DNA from: Bettongia penicillata ogilbyi
Lineage: Eukaryota > Chordata > Mammalia > Diprotodontia > Potoroidae
DNA length: 64,000 nucleotides
Assembly: GCA_023548195.1 (NCBI GenBank)
Contig: JAJHZJ010000028.1
Span: 310,001 to 374,000, forward strand
Direction of reading: 5' to 3'
Shown: piece by piece, positions 32,185-45,177 of the stretch
How the letters are laid out: every line of letters starts with the position of its first letter
How positions within the stretch are numbered: the stretch's first letter is position 1
Made by a program: the position numbers and the translations under genes
The notes under the pieces: model-generated
The model's database searches: none
What the model saw: only the letters and a program-made list of their open reading frames with translations
Told to the model about the DNA's origin: nothing

Positions 32185-34330
32185 GATCCTGCTGCTGGGG
32201 GAGTGCCGGGCTGCCGCCACCTCTGCTGCCTCCACTGCCGCCCATGCCTCTGCCTCCGCTGCTTCCTGCCCCCGCCTCTGCCGCCACCGCTTCCTCCCAA
32301 GGGGGCCCAAGTCACGGAGACACTCCACTCCCCTCCTCCAGCCCAGCCTCTCTCACTGACCTGTAGCTTCTGTGGGCAGAGGGACTTTCCCGGCTGCTGG
32401 AGCTTCCGTCCCTGAAGCCTGCTCGGGTCAGCTTCTCTGGGGCCATGGTCAGGGCAGCACTGGGGGTGGGGTCCACTTTCTGGGGCGCAAAGGACCCTGG
32501 GGACACGTCTCCAGGGCTCTCTGGCACGGAAATCTCTTCCACTCCGTTTCTGTACCCCTTTCAGTGGTCCAGAAGTTATGCGAATCTCTTTTTACATTAA
32601 TTCTATGGGCTGTGGGTTGGAGCTCATAAACTTGCGTCCTTCTACTCCGCCATCTTGGCTCCGCCCCAATCTCCCTCTTTTCTGGCTAAGAATGCACCTC
32701 TTAACCACTGCAGTGAGAGGTATTCTGTTTCTCACTTCATATTCACACGCAGATATATATTTAATTTTAATATAATATGACATAAAATAAAATATGACAT
32801 AATTATGTATATATGTAGTTTTAATTATGTCTACAATTTTAATTAAAAATTCATGAATACACTTGAAATATTGTAGAATATGGTATAAGAATTTGTTCTA
32901 AACTTAATTTCTGCCTGCCTGCTTTCTAGTTCTCCCAACAAGTTTTATCAAATAAGTATTTTTTCTAGGTATCTCATGTTTTCCACTTTACCAAAGAACA
33001 GGTTATCGTGTTCCTTTGTGATTCTCCCTTGATAGTCTATAGCATTGCTCTATCTTCTTGTAAACCAATATCAGACTATATTGCTTACTGTTACTTAATT
33101 ATACATTTTGGGTTCTAAACATGATATTTCTCCTTCATCCTCACTTTTTTTCATCATTTCTCTTAGCAGTCTATTTTTTTTTGCTTTTGCAAATGAATTT
33201 TATTAATATTTTAAAAAGTTCTACAAAATATCCCTTTGTAATTTTATGGGTATGACATCAAAAGTATAACTTAATATGGGATGTAGTCTGAATTCTATTA
33301 TATTTTCAGAGCTTTGTCATGAGTATTGAAAATTCCTTAATCTATTTAAATTGTTCCTTATTTCTTGAAGGGGTATTTTATAATTGAATCCATATAAGTT
33401 TTTTTATGTACTTTAGAAGGTCAACTTCAAAATATTTTATATTTATTTGGAATAGTATTTCCCTTTCTTTTATTGCTTCTTATGATTTGTTATTACTATT
33501 TAAGTTTATATTTGAAATTTTATTTTGTAGCCTATGACTTTGCTGAAACTATTAATTGCCTCAGTTAGTGTCTTTGCTAATTCTCTAGTATTTTCTAAAT
33601 AAACTATATTATCAGTAAAAATAACACAAAGTTTTATTTCCTTTTTACCTATCTAAATGTCTTCAATTTATTTCTCTTTTCCTGCTATTGTTTCTAGCAT
33701 TTACAAAACTATATCAAATAATACTGGAAAGAGGAGGCATCCTTCACTACCATATTCATTGGAAAAAGGTACCATTGCAACGCCATCAAATATATTTGCT
33801 TTTTTTCAATGAATATTTTGCAAGATTTTTATCATAATGGGATGTTGACTATGTCAAAGGCTTTTTCTGCAACTCTTGAAATCAAGTATGCTGTTTTAGA
33901 TGTTTTAATTTTTGGTTTTCCTAATATTCAATCATTCAAGTATTCCTTGTATAAATGCTCATTGGTTGTAATGAATGATTTCTTGGATACATTGCTATAT
34001 TCTTTTTACACAAGATTTTATTTAAAATTTCTGATTCATTGGCAATTTTTTAATATATTTTTCTGTTAAGATAATAAGATTATATTTGTCTCATTTACAA
34101 AAAGAGTCTAGTAAGGTTAAAAATGCTTCTTTAAAAGCTTGATAAAATTCTGCTGTGAATCCACTGGGACTGGGATTCATAACATTTAAGATATAAGTGA
34201 GGTTAATATTTTCCTTTATCTCTAATACTGCTGTTACTTTTTTTAATTTTAGCTTATTCTTCTGTTTAAGAAAAGGTGTTGTTTCATCACTAATTTTACC
34301 TTAGTCTTTTTTTAAGGTGACCTTGTTTCC

Positions 34331-37300
34331 ACTCCCCCCACCCTTCTCTTCCTTCACCCTTTAGAGCTTTTTATATTAGCTCCTATCCCCTACTCTTTCC
34401 CTCTTTTTTCTTTTCACTTAGTCAAATAACTTCCCCTTCTTATCCTCCCCTTCTAATATTTCTTTTCATTAGAGTTTCTTTTTGTAGATTTCATTTTTTG
34501 TACTCCTTTCCAAAAAGCATTTCTCTCATTCTCTCAATTACTTATCTTTTATCTTTTATATTATATTTTATCAATTTATTATGTATTATATTTTATAAAT
34601 ATAAAATATTTTATCAATTATCTTCATTTTCTGTTTATTTCAGACCTGGATTCCTTAACTTAATTCATGACAAATATAGTTGAGTGTTCTTTTCTGTATT
34701 CTTCATGCAAATCAAAGCTTTTAAGGTAGCTTTTCTGTTTTCCCCTCTAGACAGTTTCTGTCAGGGACTAATAAATGTTGCCCCATGGATTTTCCCTTTC
34801 CATTATGCTTCAGTTGCCAAACATTGCAAATTATTCCAATATTAGGAAAGGTTTCAGAAAGGACACTGCCTCTTGAGAGAGCACTTTCTATATCACAATC
34901 TTGATGATTTCTACCACCACTAATCTATTTTCTCCATTTGTTACCTTTCCTAATTTGACTCAAATCTGCACTGAGTCCATGTTCTCCCACTTTCTTGGTG
35001 TTACATGATGCCCCCAGAATGTACAATTTATCCTCTTCAGTTCTAAAATATTTAAATTTTCAAACCCTCTCACCTCCCAGGTCACAACTAGTACAAGACC
35101 CTCATCTCCCTCCACAAACTATGTCTCTTCATCCATAGAACCATGCTTTTGTGAAACCCACTCTCACATACAAAGCAAAGACTACTTCTTTCCCCCTATT
35201 TTCATTGCTTCTCCCCACCCTGTCCTCTCCTCCTCAAATCATTATTATTCAAATCAAATTACTTGGGAAGTGAGCATATTCTCTGTTAATGTTATATACA
35301 TATATATGTATATATACATATATTTGTTTTCTTCTATATTATCCTTCACTTCTGTATATCTGCATTTCCAAATTCTTATTCTCTTTTCATTTTGTTTTCT
35401 TAAGGTTACATTGGTGAATCAAGTTTTTATATTTTGCCCATTACTTTTTATTGTGCAATATATACATTCTGCTCTTACAATTTTCACTTCTGTTTTGAAC
35501 CATTCAAGAAAAACATGCTTCATGTTCTTACTTTCCGCAGAGTCCTCTGACTCATCAAATTACATCATTTTTCTTTCATTTGAAGTATTTAGTCACTGAT
35601 GCCTGAACTCATAGAGTAGGTCTAGAAACCATGACTCCTTCTGTTATTAATATTTACCTGTTTATTTCTTTGCTTGTGCTGAAGGTCTTTTTAATTTTAT
35701 TCTTTCTGAGGTCTTTGGTAATTTAAGTGCTTTTCTCTTGATTTAACGTAACTGCTTTCTGACTCTCTCCCAATGATGATTTCCACGGGGTTGGAGCTCC
35801 ATGTTTTAACCTATTTCTGTACTGTACAATTCATAGTTCACCAGCCTAGGTCTCTGCCCAACTGAGGTTTCAGTTTTCAGAACTAGCCCCAGCTAGATGC
35901 TGCCCTCTGTTCCTTAGCATTCAGGACTAACACTGGCAATTTAGAGAACTGCTACACTTTTATTATAGGGTTGCCCAGCTCCCATCAGTCGTTCAGAATT
36001 TTGTGGAACTAAAGGTCCATTTCCCCATTGCCCCCACTCCTGGAATATTTTTCTCCCTGAAGAGCTGCATCTTCAATGGTTGTCTTTGAAGGCACAAACT
36101 TCCACAGCCTAGAGCTAAGGACTTTTCAGCCCTGGAAACAATAAAGGAAGACCAGGGCAAATTGGAGGTTTATTTCTAAGCTACTTGGAGTCCTAGATGG
36201 TGGAGAGGTGTTAAGTGAGCTGAGGGTCAATGAGCATCAATTCATGTTTTGTTTTAATCTTCTTTTGAATCCTCTGGTTTTGGAGATGTGTGAAGTTGCT
36301 TTATCTTTGGTGCATAATTTCTCTCTTTCTTTATTAGTAGTTTGGAATGTCACAGGAATCAGAGAAAATGTCTCAAACTGTGTCTTATCGTTCATGTGAC
36401 CCAGAAGTCCTGTTTTCAATATCTTCATGCATTTTTAAGCTATTAAACCTTATAACAGGACCAAAACTTTTGGAATGCCTTCTCTATTTTTGTTGTTATT
36501 GTACAAGACATTAATTGATTCAGGGAAGAATACTCAGGTTATAACAAATTTTATCTATTTTGTGCTATTGATGTTCAGGCATTTAACATGTCATCTAAAA
36601 ATATACCCTTCAATATGAAAATCCCTTTTGGAGAAATGACCAACTCCCTAGCCTCTTCAGTCAGTTGTACATCTATCTGAACTCTCCCTTTCCTCCCTTT
36701 CCATTTTAGAACTCATCTAAATTCAGACATTATCCCTCTGATTCTAAGATGAAGTTTAATGAGCATTATCCAGCAATTCCTTACTCATGTGTGAATTACT
36801 TCATTCTTAATTTATGAAACAGGTTAATCTAATCGTTTATTATGGTGCTAAATCTATTACCACAAATGCTTCATTGGCTGTAGTTACAGAATAGGGAAAT
36901 ATTCATATTGCTCCTGAGACCGCACCTGGAAAAAAATGACCCTCTTGTATATCCTGAGCCCAGAAGATTTACTGCAATTCAACAGAGAAATCAGGAACTC
37001 AATGAAAAGGGGCATGGGAAAACAAAAAGAAAGGGGGATTTTAATTATGAAAATCATGATAGTATATATTCCATCTATCAGATAACACACCTGTTCATTT
37101 GTGGAAGTTTACAGATGTACAATAGTATTATAATATTCATGGAAAGGGAGATAAAATATGATGTATGCTCGGAAATTTTAAATAAAAAAGAGCCACATTT
37201 TCAGGATTACAGAGAGATTAACAATGGCTTTAAAGTTATGCACTCAACTATGTCATTCAAGAGCATTCAAAGACATAATCAATTCAAGCAAGGTAACAAT

Positions 37301-39545
37301 TCATACCTATATGACTTCTAAGGTCCCATGTAGATTAAAATATGGATTCCCTATGACCCTTTTGTGTTTATCCATTATATTGCAAACTATTCAGTTTACA
37401 AACTATAGCTGGTATGACACATAATGAGGAAAATACAGATAGTAAATGAAAATAGTAAAATAAGTTTTTGCTTCAGAAAATATAAAGTTCCTATGGAACT
37501 TCTTAGATATTGTAAAATAAACCCTCCTTGGAAGAGATTCCAGAAAAAAAAAAACAGATCTAAGTATTTCAGTTTTTCAACATAAGTCTAGAATTGCCCT
37601 TTCAAATTAGGAGGTACACCAATGGAATATGCAGGAAATGATTTTATTGCACAAACTTCAGGATTCCTGGGGTTAAAAGCAAGCCTATCGACATCATTAA
37701 CCATCTTCTTCTCATGTGGACTATTTCTGTGCATGTACATTAGATGTTTTAATGTTTCTAAATACAGCCCATAACAAAGATTACAGAAAAAAGAATCAAT
37801 GAAGATTATTCAGAAAAGTAGGCACTAGATCAGGAGACAATTTTCTGCAGAGAGTAAGAGAAAGATGAAATAGAAAGGTCATGACCTTCATTTCTTCATC
37901 TCTCTACTTGATCGTTTATTCTTGATTTAAGTACTTATGGCTAAAACAAAGATTTTTAAAGTTTTTTTTTTTTTAATGTCACACATTGGGGGCTGCTTGG
38001 CAAGTCAAGAAAGTCACACAGAGGGTATTGACTCCTTCTTTGAAACAAAAGATATTTTTTGTGATTTATTCTAGAAACCTTCTCCATACTTCAATTCACC
38101 ATTTGAGTTTATCAGCTGATTCAAAACATATCAGAATTCAAAAGGAATGTGTATTATAAAATGGACTTAAAAACTGTTTCAATTATTCATGTTTCTCCTA
38201 TAATGTACTTTTGGCGTACTATCAAATAAAGTTGAAGCTAACTCTCTAAATGCTTGAAACCAAACCAATGGAGCAGTCAGAAACCAAAGAATGTAGAAGT
38301 ATGAGGGATGCACAGGTCTTAGGTGGCAAATTAGTGATATTTTAAATGATGTACTTCCACATGTCCCATTTGCAATTTCACCACATAATTGTCACTTTAT
38401 CATCTTTTTAAATTCTGCTTTTTTAACTTAATATGGTTGCCAGAGTAGTTTCTTAATATAACTCTAATTCATCTGTTCTTTACATTGCATTCCTCTCCAT
38501 CATCTTCTTGTTTTATTTATTAACATATGCAAGTGTCTCCTTTCTTTAATGAAACTTTCTCTTGGCTTATTACCTTTTAATCTATTGTTCCAAATGCCAA
38601 TTTCTTTTCACTTTCAAATATTTAGAAGTCAGCATTTGCTATGGCTACATCCTCATGATTCATTCACTCTTTGGTCTGTTCTGATTTGGGTCCCGCCCTA
38701 CTCTGTCTATTGGAATTGCTCAATTGGACTGTCAATATTCTATAATTTAGAATGGTCATTTTTTTAAAACTTTCTTTCACAAACTTTTTAATATGTGAAG
38801 AGAAAAAAGGATTGCTTAAAAAACTAAATTTTTATTATAGAGTTTTTAAAAAAGAAACACATGTATATGCAATTGTGGTAATAGAAATATATGTATACAT
38901 ATACCATACTTGTGTATATTACTTTTAGGTTTGAAAAGTTCTTTAGAAATACCACTGAAAGTTATTTCCTTCTTCTCTGTCTACAACATAAAGCCCGAAC
39001 TCAAATACAAATGATTGCCTTAATTGATGGTTGTAGAGTTCATTCTTATGTATGATACATAATCCCCTTAATCATCTGTTCTCCTCTTTCACTACTATCA
39101 TTATGAATTTTGTTTTTTGGGGTGACAATCCTTATTGATTGTTCCCCCCCAAATCCTTATGAGCTCCTTAATCAATTAAGGAGTTCATAGTCAGAAATCT
39201 TCCCCCGATAAGCTAGATTACATTCTTATAATTGATAGTCAATTTTCTAAGAGTTTCATCTAGAAAATCTACTATTCATTTGATTAGAAGATTATTTCCA
39301 TCACAAAAAAGAACTTTTATGTCTATCTTTCTAATTGCATTTAATGTTTTGTTCACAGATCATTAATTACTTATAGAGGATATGTAGGGAAGATACATAG
39401 GAACTTCTGAGCATAGTTCTGTATTCCTGGAAAAGAGAGAAAGTATGGTATGGGATAAATAGTTCTGTTGTACTAAGTTCATTATCTTCACCTCCCATCT
39501 ACTCCCTATTTTGTTTCTAATACTCATTAATGTAGGAAGTCTCAG
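34331..39545. other. About 5.2 kb without a recognised gene or confident repeat
   Basis: Strongly AT-rich and pyrimidine-rich in 34.3-35.6 kb, which may be very old antisense LINE sequence. A self-complementary TA-rich stretch is at about 35287-35325. The segment 35600-36200 is more GC-rich and looks like an old LTR or L1 leader, but I could not find a partner copy. Nothing else stands out. Confidence 0.4.
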
Positions 39546-39549
39546 GGTT

Positions 39550-39720
39550 TTACAAATGTGCACAGTGATATGATAGAATTTGTGAAAAGGCACACATTCA
39601 AATACTATCTCAGAAACATTATTTGAGTGACCTTATGCAATTCATTTGACTTCCCCAAACCTCAGTTTCCACATCTGAAAAATGAGGAGATTGGGATAGA
39701 TTGTGACATCCAATAATCAT
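39550..39720 (+). repeat. tRNA-headed/MIR-like SINE
   Basis: 'CACAGTGATATGATAGAATT', 'AGGCACACATTCAAATACTATCTCAG', 'TGACTTCCCCAAACCTCAGTTTCC' and 'ACATCTGAAAAATGAGGAGATTGG' (broken over 39558-39698) follow the head-to-core order of a CORE-type SINE. Confidence 0.6.
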
Positions 39721-42700
39721 TACTTAATGGTGATTCAACCAACTTAAATCTCTAAAGCCCTTCAGTCCCTCAAAGAAATGTACAGTCCAGTTAAAATTCA
39801 CCGATAGAACCCATTTTCTCAAACACATGAAAAGGTGCCTTGACCTGGAGCAGTGTCAGGTCTACTTAGTAAAAATGTTCATATAATTCATTAGTATTTT
39901 GGATATTGGTATTGAATTCTCTTACGATGTCAAGATTCTTTGGTGTTCTGAAGCACACAATGATTGCATCCAGTCCTCTCAAATGTAACAACCTAATTAA
40001 AGAAAAAGAAAAAGACAACTCTTCATTCTATCTAGGTATGAGGGAAAGAGGAGGGGAGGGACAAATAATTTTTAGCTGTAGTAGCTGTAACCATGATCAG
40101 CACTATCAAAAATAACCTAGGGCTCAGTTCAGCACCGTGGTCAAACATCTGGATGTGGCCAGTCACAGATAAATTACAGAATTACACACACACCCACAAA
40201 ATAAAAAAAAATTTTAAAACATAGAATTTCAGAATTGGAAGGGTCTTTGAAATCATTCTGGCTAAAAAAAACTTATTTTCAAGAATTCACTGCATAATAG
40301 TTCTGCCAGATAACTAATTCCTTTCCAAAGCTCCCCCCAGAAAACAATAATCAAAATCGCTTATTTCACTCTTGAGAAGCTTTAATCATTACAAAATAAC
40401 TCCTTCCATGAAGAAGGTGTACACTCATCACAGATCCCTTTTCCTGATATTTCAATGAAATATAGACATACTCATATGTATACTTATATGTTTGCATGCA
40501 TGCATGCAGTACATACATGTTTATGGTGGCAGAGTTGTTGGCCATACATATATATACATATGTGTGCGGGGGTGGGTGTATGTGTGTGTCTGTATGTATC
40601 TATGTGTGTATGTGTTTATGCTTGTGGATATCCAACAATTATTTAGGGCCATGATCTCCACTACAGCCTACTAAAAAGTATTTTCTTTTCCTTTGATGAG
40701 TAACATGTACATGTGTATATAAGTACATATTGAAAAGTACATATATATATGTAAATTTATTTTATATATTTTTATTTGATCATTAGAGGCTCTGATCAGA
40801 ATATTCCCTTCCCAAATCCTTCCCTAATACATACAGTCATGGGGAATAAAGTGAGAAAATTAAAATAAAGAAAACAAATATGTAATTCGCAGCACCATTA
40901 CATTTCCCTTTTGAATTTCTATAAATACTTATTCCTAACGATCCCCTTGTAATTTCAGTAATTAGTATAAATGATTTAAATTAAAGTATTTTTGTTGGCT
41001 CAATGACAAGTGCCAGAACTACATCCAACAGTCTAGATTTCAGGCTATAATTTGCTGCAAATCACTTTTCTGTTTTCCCCCACAGTAATGTTAATTCTGT
41101 TCAGATAACAGCCAACTAAAGCAGTTGTCTCATCATATTAGATTCTCTATTGGAAAAATGATTACTTGAATTCATAGTTAAAATTATCTGAACTCTATTA
41201 CATATCAATTCTCTACCTATTTAGGGTAATTTTTGTGACCATTACCATTTATTGATTGATTTCATTTTGTAGGATGATAGAATTTCTTCTACTAGAGCAT
41301 TCCTCCATCCACGTGAAATCATAGATCTTTTGCATATTCAGATAATTATAAAGCTATATTTCCACTAAAGTATGTTATATGGTTAAGAGCTGGCTCTGCA
41401 TTCATGAAGGTTCTGCCAAAAGATTATGGTACTGGCAGGTCCTACCAACCTGGAAAAACTTTCAATATTGGCTTGATCATAGACCATGTGTCTATACCCT
41501 GAATATTGAGCTAACTATGCTCTGGTTCATTACCAGAAGGTTTGAAAATAAGATAATTTCACTTTGTTTGTTTTGCAATATTAATTTATGCAATTATCTG
41601 CTAACAATGAAGAGGTAACCACCAATCAGTCTAAATGAATTGAGCCTTTTCACATAAATTTAAGGAGAGGGACATGACAAGAGTACAAATTTTCCCTCTG
41701 TCATTATACTTCTGTAACTTTGGGAACTTTGCTTACCTACTTTATGGGCTTTGATTTTGTCATTTATGAAATATGGGGTGTGGGAATGGACTGGATAATT
41801 GCTAAGATCTCTTTCAGTTCCAAAGTTTTTCCTATCATTTTTCACAGGTGGCAAAGGAAGATGAAAATAAATAGAACTTTTAAAAGTCATAATTGTGTTT
41901 AGAGATGATTTAATGTCAAATATATAGACATTGTTAATATAATACCCTCACTTGAGAAATCTTATTAAAAAAAAAAACTATCCACTACTCAATTTGAAAT
42001 ACCAGATAAAGTGCATGTAGGAAAGGTTTCCATTTTAAAAATAGGAGATACTGTGACCCCCTCAGTTTTAAGCTGGACTGTGAAAACGTTAAAGTAACTC
42101 CTGTGCCATGAATATTCATTAAGCAAAAGAGTCTTTATTTCCCTGGTATGATGATGGTGTGGCAGGGTGTGCTCATTAAAAAAAAAAAAAGAAACTTGTG
42201 AGTGAAATCTGTTGCTAAGCTTATCAAAACACCTGTCGGTTTTTTGCAACACATATGGCATTGTATCCAGAATGCCACATGGGTGTCACTTCCTGGATAT
42301 GATTTGGCTCTCAGAAACACGTCCTAAGGACCCATCCCTTCTAAAATGAGATTGGCATCCAACAATTTATCCATGTGGGTCAGAAAAGCCTTCAAAGGCA
42401 TTTGAACATCTGTGCCCTGGGAAAGAACAATAATTTGATTACACAGGGTGAGATTCTAATCATTGAAATAAAGCAAAACCTGCTTCAAAGCAGATCTGTA
42501 TTTATTAAATTTAGAATCTTACAGAAATGGGTTGGAAATAGGAAAAGCACTATTTTAAAATCTGCCATGGAAAATGTTTAAGTCTCTGCAAAATACTATA
42601 TAAAAAACCCCATGAGCTTTCATTATTTTTTTTTCTTTTCAAGTCATTTTCATTTGAAGGAATGTCATGGGGTAAGACAGTACAAAGTTGCCCTGGTAAC

Positions 42701-43600
42701 TCAACTTTACCAAAAGAAAACTATCTAAGTAAACAGTTCTCTAAAATTCTTATTTTCATCTTCTTTTCTGAAACAAAAGTATATAGAAACAATTGAGTTT
42801 AGCAAAATTTATTTTTATATGTTTATTTTGTTGTCTGCTTCCTATCTAACACATGTAAGCAACTGGGTGTTAATAACTATGCTATTACCTAGCTATGTGA
42901 CCATGGCTAAGCACTAAATATCTCTGCATCTCAATTTCTTCACTGATAAAATTCTAGGATTGTTTTTGCTCTCTGGTGGTGAATGGGGCAAGAATTAATA
43001 TAAGCCTTGAGTGTGGAGAGTGATGAAACCACGGGATATTCTTTTTTTTTTATGGCAATATGTGGACTTGAATGGAGAACTGGAGATGGAATGTACTAGG
43101 CTTCAAACTCTGAACAAAAAATGGACTCTGAATTTTAAAAAAAAGATGTCCAACGGGCCAACAGCCATGACCTTGAAGGATCCATCCTTGTGTAGCGATA
43201 TACTTAGTATAACCCAACAGCAGGTCCACCCAGTAGTCAAAACACCATATTCTGCTAGTTAAGGAAATATTAGTCCATTGAACTACCACATAAAGAAGCA
43301 TACTTGTTAGATGGCATATTCTGTAGGAAATGCAGTAAATCTAAGTTCACTGTCCCAAGAATTAAAAAAAACATATTGAGATGTGTTTAGGGAGGTTTCA
43401 TTTTTACACTTCTCTTCTTACTATAACTTCTCTCTGTATGTGTGTACAACAGTATAAATACACACACATATAATGTATGTGTAGTGTATATGTATATATG
43501 TATAAATACAGATATACACTTGCAAATGTGACTATGTCAATATACACATATACATACATATTTGTAAGAGATAAGTTAAGGAAGATATAATTATGATGAT
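39721..43600. other. Mostly unassigned sequence with small SINE traces and microsatellites
   Basis: Weak CORE/MIR-like traces appear at 41690-41830 ('CTGTAACTTTGGGAAC...TCTTTCAGTTCC') and 42855-42985 ('ACCTAGCTATGTGACC...TCTCTGCATCTCAATTTC'). TG/TA-rich runs lie at 40545-40625, and CA/TA-rich runs at 43440-43560. No gene is recognised. Confidence 0.4.
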
Positions 43601-43604
43601 AATA

Positions 43605-43866
43605 AGAACAATGACTAACACATATGGCACTTTAAGGTTTGCAAAACACTTTAAAAAAATTTTCCTTCATTTTGTCTTCACAAAACCTCCAGTGGTGTAT
43701 AGCAAGTACCCCAGTATGCACAGGAGGGCCTTCTGCACAGGTTCTTAAATCTGCTTTTCTAAAAGGAAAGCAACTTTTGAGGGGTTAACAGTCTACTTTA
43801 ATTACATTCAAACAGAGAAAACACAAGTAGAGAAATAAAGACCAGCAGGCAGGGTTTCAATACATA

Positions 43867-43908
<42 letters not shown>

Positions 43909-44165
43909 AACACACACACTTTTTAGAGCCAGAGGTCAGGACCGTCATGATCCAGTCCCTCATTAGAAATTAACAAAATTTCTCTGAGGGCTATTGATGG
44001 ACAGGAAAGATCTTTAACTCTACTTAATATTACATGGGAGCACATATAAATGCTGTTACTAACCTGGTTTTATAGATGAGGTAACTAAAGTTGATCAAGG
44101 ACAAGTGACTTGCCCAGGGTCACACAGCTAATAGGTGTCTGATACAAGATATTCATTCTGAAAGA
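43605..44165 (-). repeat. MIR-like SINE split by an LTR-like insert
   Basis: The left part (43620-43695: 'CACTTTAAGGTTTGCAAAAC', 'TTTTGTCTTCACAAAACC') and the right part (44060-44165: 'TTATAGATGAGGTAACTAAAG', 'GTGACTTGCCCAGGGTCACA', 'AGCTAATAGGTGTCTGA') together form one antisense SINE of this type. The LTR-like repeat (43696-44050) sits exactly between them. Confidence 0.65.
43696..44050. mobile_element. LTR-like dispersed repeat, copy 1
   Basis: It begins TGTATAGCAAGTACCCC and shares, in order, 'CTGCTTTTCTAAAAGGAAAG', 'CAACTTTTGAGGGGTTAACA', 'TTTAATTACATTCAAACAGAG', 'GAGCCAGAGGTCAGGAC' and 'GGGCTATTGATGGACAGGAA' with the copy at 48230-48775, and its first 68 bases with 63669-63737. It contains a CA microsatellite (43869-43919). 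The TGTA start in all three copies suggests an LTR. The family name is not known to me. Confidence 0.6.
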
Positions 44166-45177
44166 AAGGAAGAAATAAATTTGTAATATGTGATCTTCAA
44201 CATCCTTTCCAATCTAAAAATATAATGATATGATCTTACCAATAACTCTTACCCATTTCCATATTCTCCTACTTACCCATCCACTCAAGAATACCCACTC
44301 ACAGCAAAGAATTATGCTGGAATATGAGTAGTTGATTGCTAAGAGCAGCAAAATGTTTTCAAGAGGATACAGGAGACTGAGTCTAACCTATTGCAACATA
44401 TTAAAAAAGTGATTATCCAGCTTTTAATTGAACACCCTCCATTGAGGATGAACCTACTATGGTCTGATATAGTTGGAATATTATATAGATGTCTCATCTA
44501 TATACAATATAAATGATAAATCTGTATATCATGTATATGCATGAATATACTTGTATATAATACTGTAATGCAATATATTTTCAACACATGTTGAACATAA
44601 AATTCATATATTATATATGTAAAATGATAGATGACATACATATTGTGATGGTATATATTACATACTTTATGTATAGATAATATTTGCTACATGGTTAATA
44701 ATTAATGCAAGCACTAGCATTGTTTGGTGATTTGATTCCGTGTCCTTGTATGTCAGGTTTTAGTTTGTTTCTTGATTTGTTTTGCACAATTGTCGCCCAA
44801 AGAGGGTTCAGTGTGCGTTTGTCCTTAATGTCACTAAAGAGGTTCCTGTTTTCTATGTATAGTTTAAAAGAAAAAGTAGCAAGAAGTTAGACTATACTTA
44901 ATGAAAATATTACCTCCAGGTTGAATTTTCTCACATATGTTGAACTCCTGTTGTTTTGTCACTCCTGTTATCCAAAGTTATTAAACCTTAACACAAAGAC
45001 TGTGTCCTTGGGTCAATGATCAGATTTAAACAAACAGAAATGCTCATTTCACTGAATTTTTCTGCTACTATGTTCAAGAAATACAAAGAAAAGATTCCAT
45101 TCCATCATGTTTGGATATATCAGATACCATCATTAAAAATCATGAAAGATTAACTGAGTATGTCTTCAGGGTATCAC
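44166..45177. other. Unassigned AT-rich sequence
   Basis: Highly TA-rich at 44460-44700 with many short TATA/ATAT runs. No gene or named repeat. Confidence 0.4.

Larger units (their letters stand above)
31641..32682 (-). mobile_element. Element E: 5'-complete, 3'-truncated L1/half-L1 insert with TSD, nested in an old L1
   Basis: On the minus strand the insert begins GGGGCGGAGCCAAGATGGCG at 32667, runs through a GC-rich 5' UTR, starts ORF1 at 31921 and stops in the coiled-coil coding region at about 31651. It is flanked by a perfect 14-bp duplication, ATCTCCCTCTTTTC, at 31641-31654 and 32669-32682 (plus-strand reading). There is no 3' UTR and no poly(A). At the 3' junction the element's own GAAAA and the duplication's GAAAA coincide, so 4-5 bases of RNA/target overlap are present. 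The surrounding sequence is old antisense L1 on both sides. Confidence 0.85.
30650..34330 (-). mobile_element. Old LINE-1, antisense, interrupted by element E
   Basis: The plus strand reads as reverse-complement L1 from the 3' UTR upward into ORF2. Recognisable landmarks: 'GTTCAGCCATTTTCCATTTGATAGACA' zone (30998-31024), 'CCAAAATGGTTGTGCCATTTCCCAACTC' zone (31195-31222), 'TTTTGTTCATACAAAAGCTTTTCAATTT' zone (31592-31620), then, past element E, 'AACAAGTTTTATCAAATAAGTA' (32937-32958), 'GACTTTGCTGAAACTATTAATTG' (33536-33558), 'ATCAAATAATACTGGAAAGAGGAGGCATCC' (33712-33742) and 'GGCTTTTTCTGCAACTC' (33859-33875), which is the RT-domain region. It is much more diverged than A or B. The 5' part is absent. 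Confidence 0.8.

Noticed and set aside
35285..35328. TA-rich self-complementary stretch as a possible cruciform or terminator
   Set aside because: It is a low-complexity TA/CA microsatellite of the kind found at many points in the window.
36908..37321. A 137-codon plus-strand frame in otherwise unique sequence
   Set aside because: There is no recognisable domain, no conserved-looking start context, no splice or poly(A) structure around it, and its AT-rich composition matches the flanks. It may be chance; a relative's genome would settle it.
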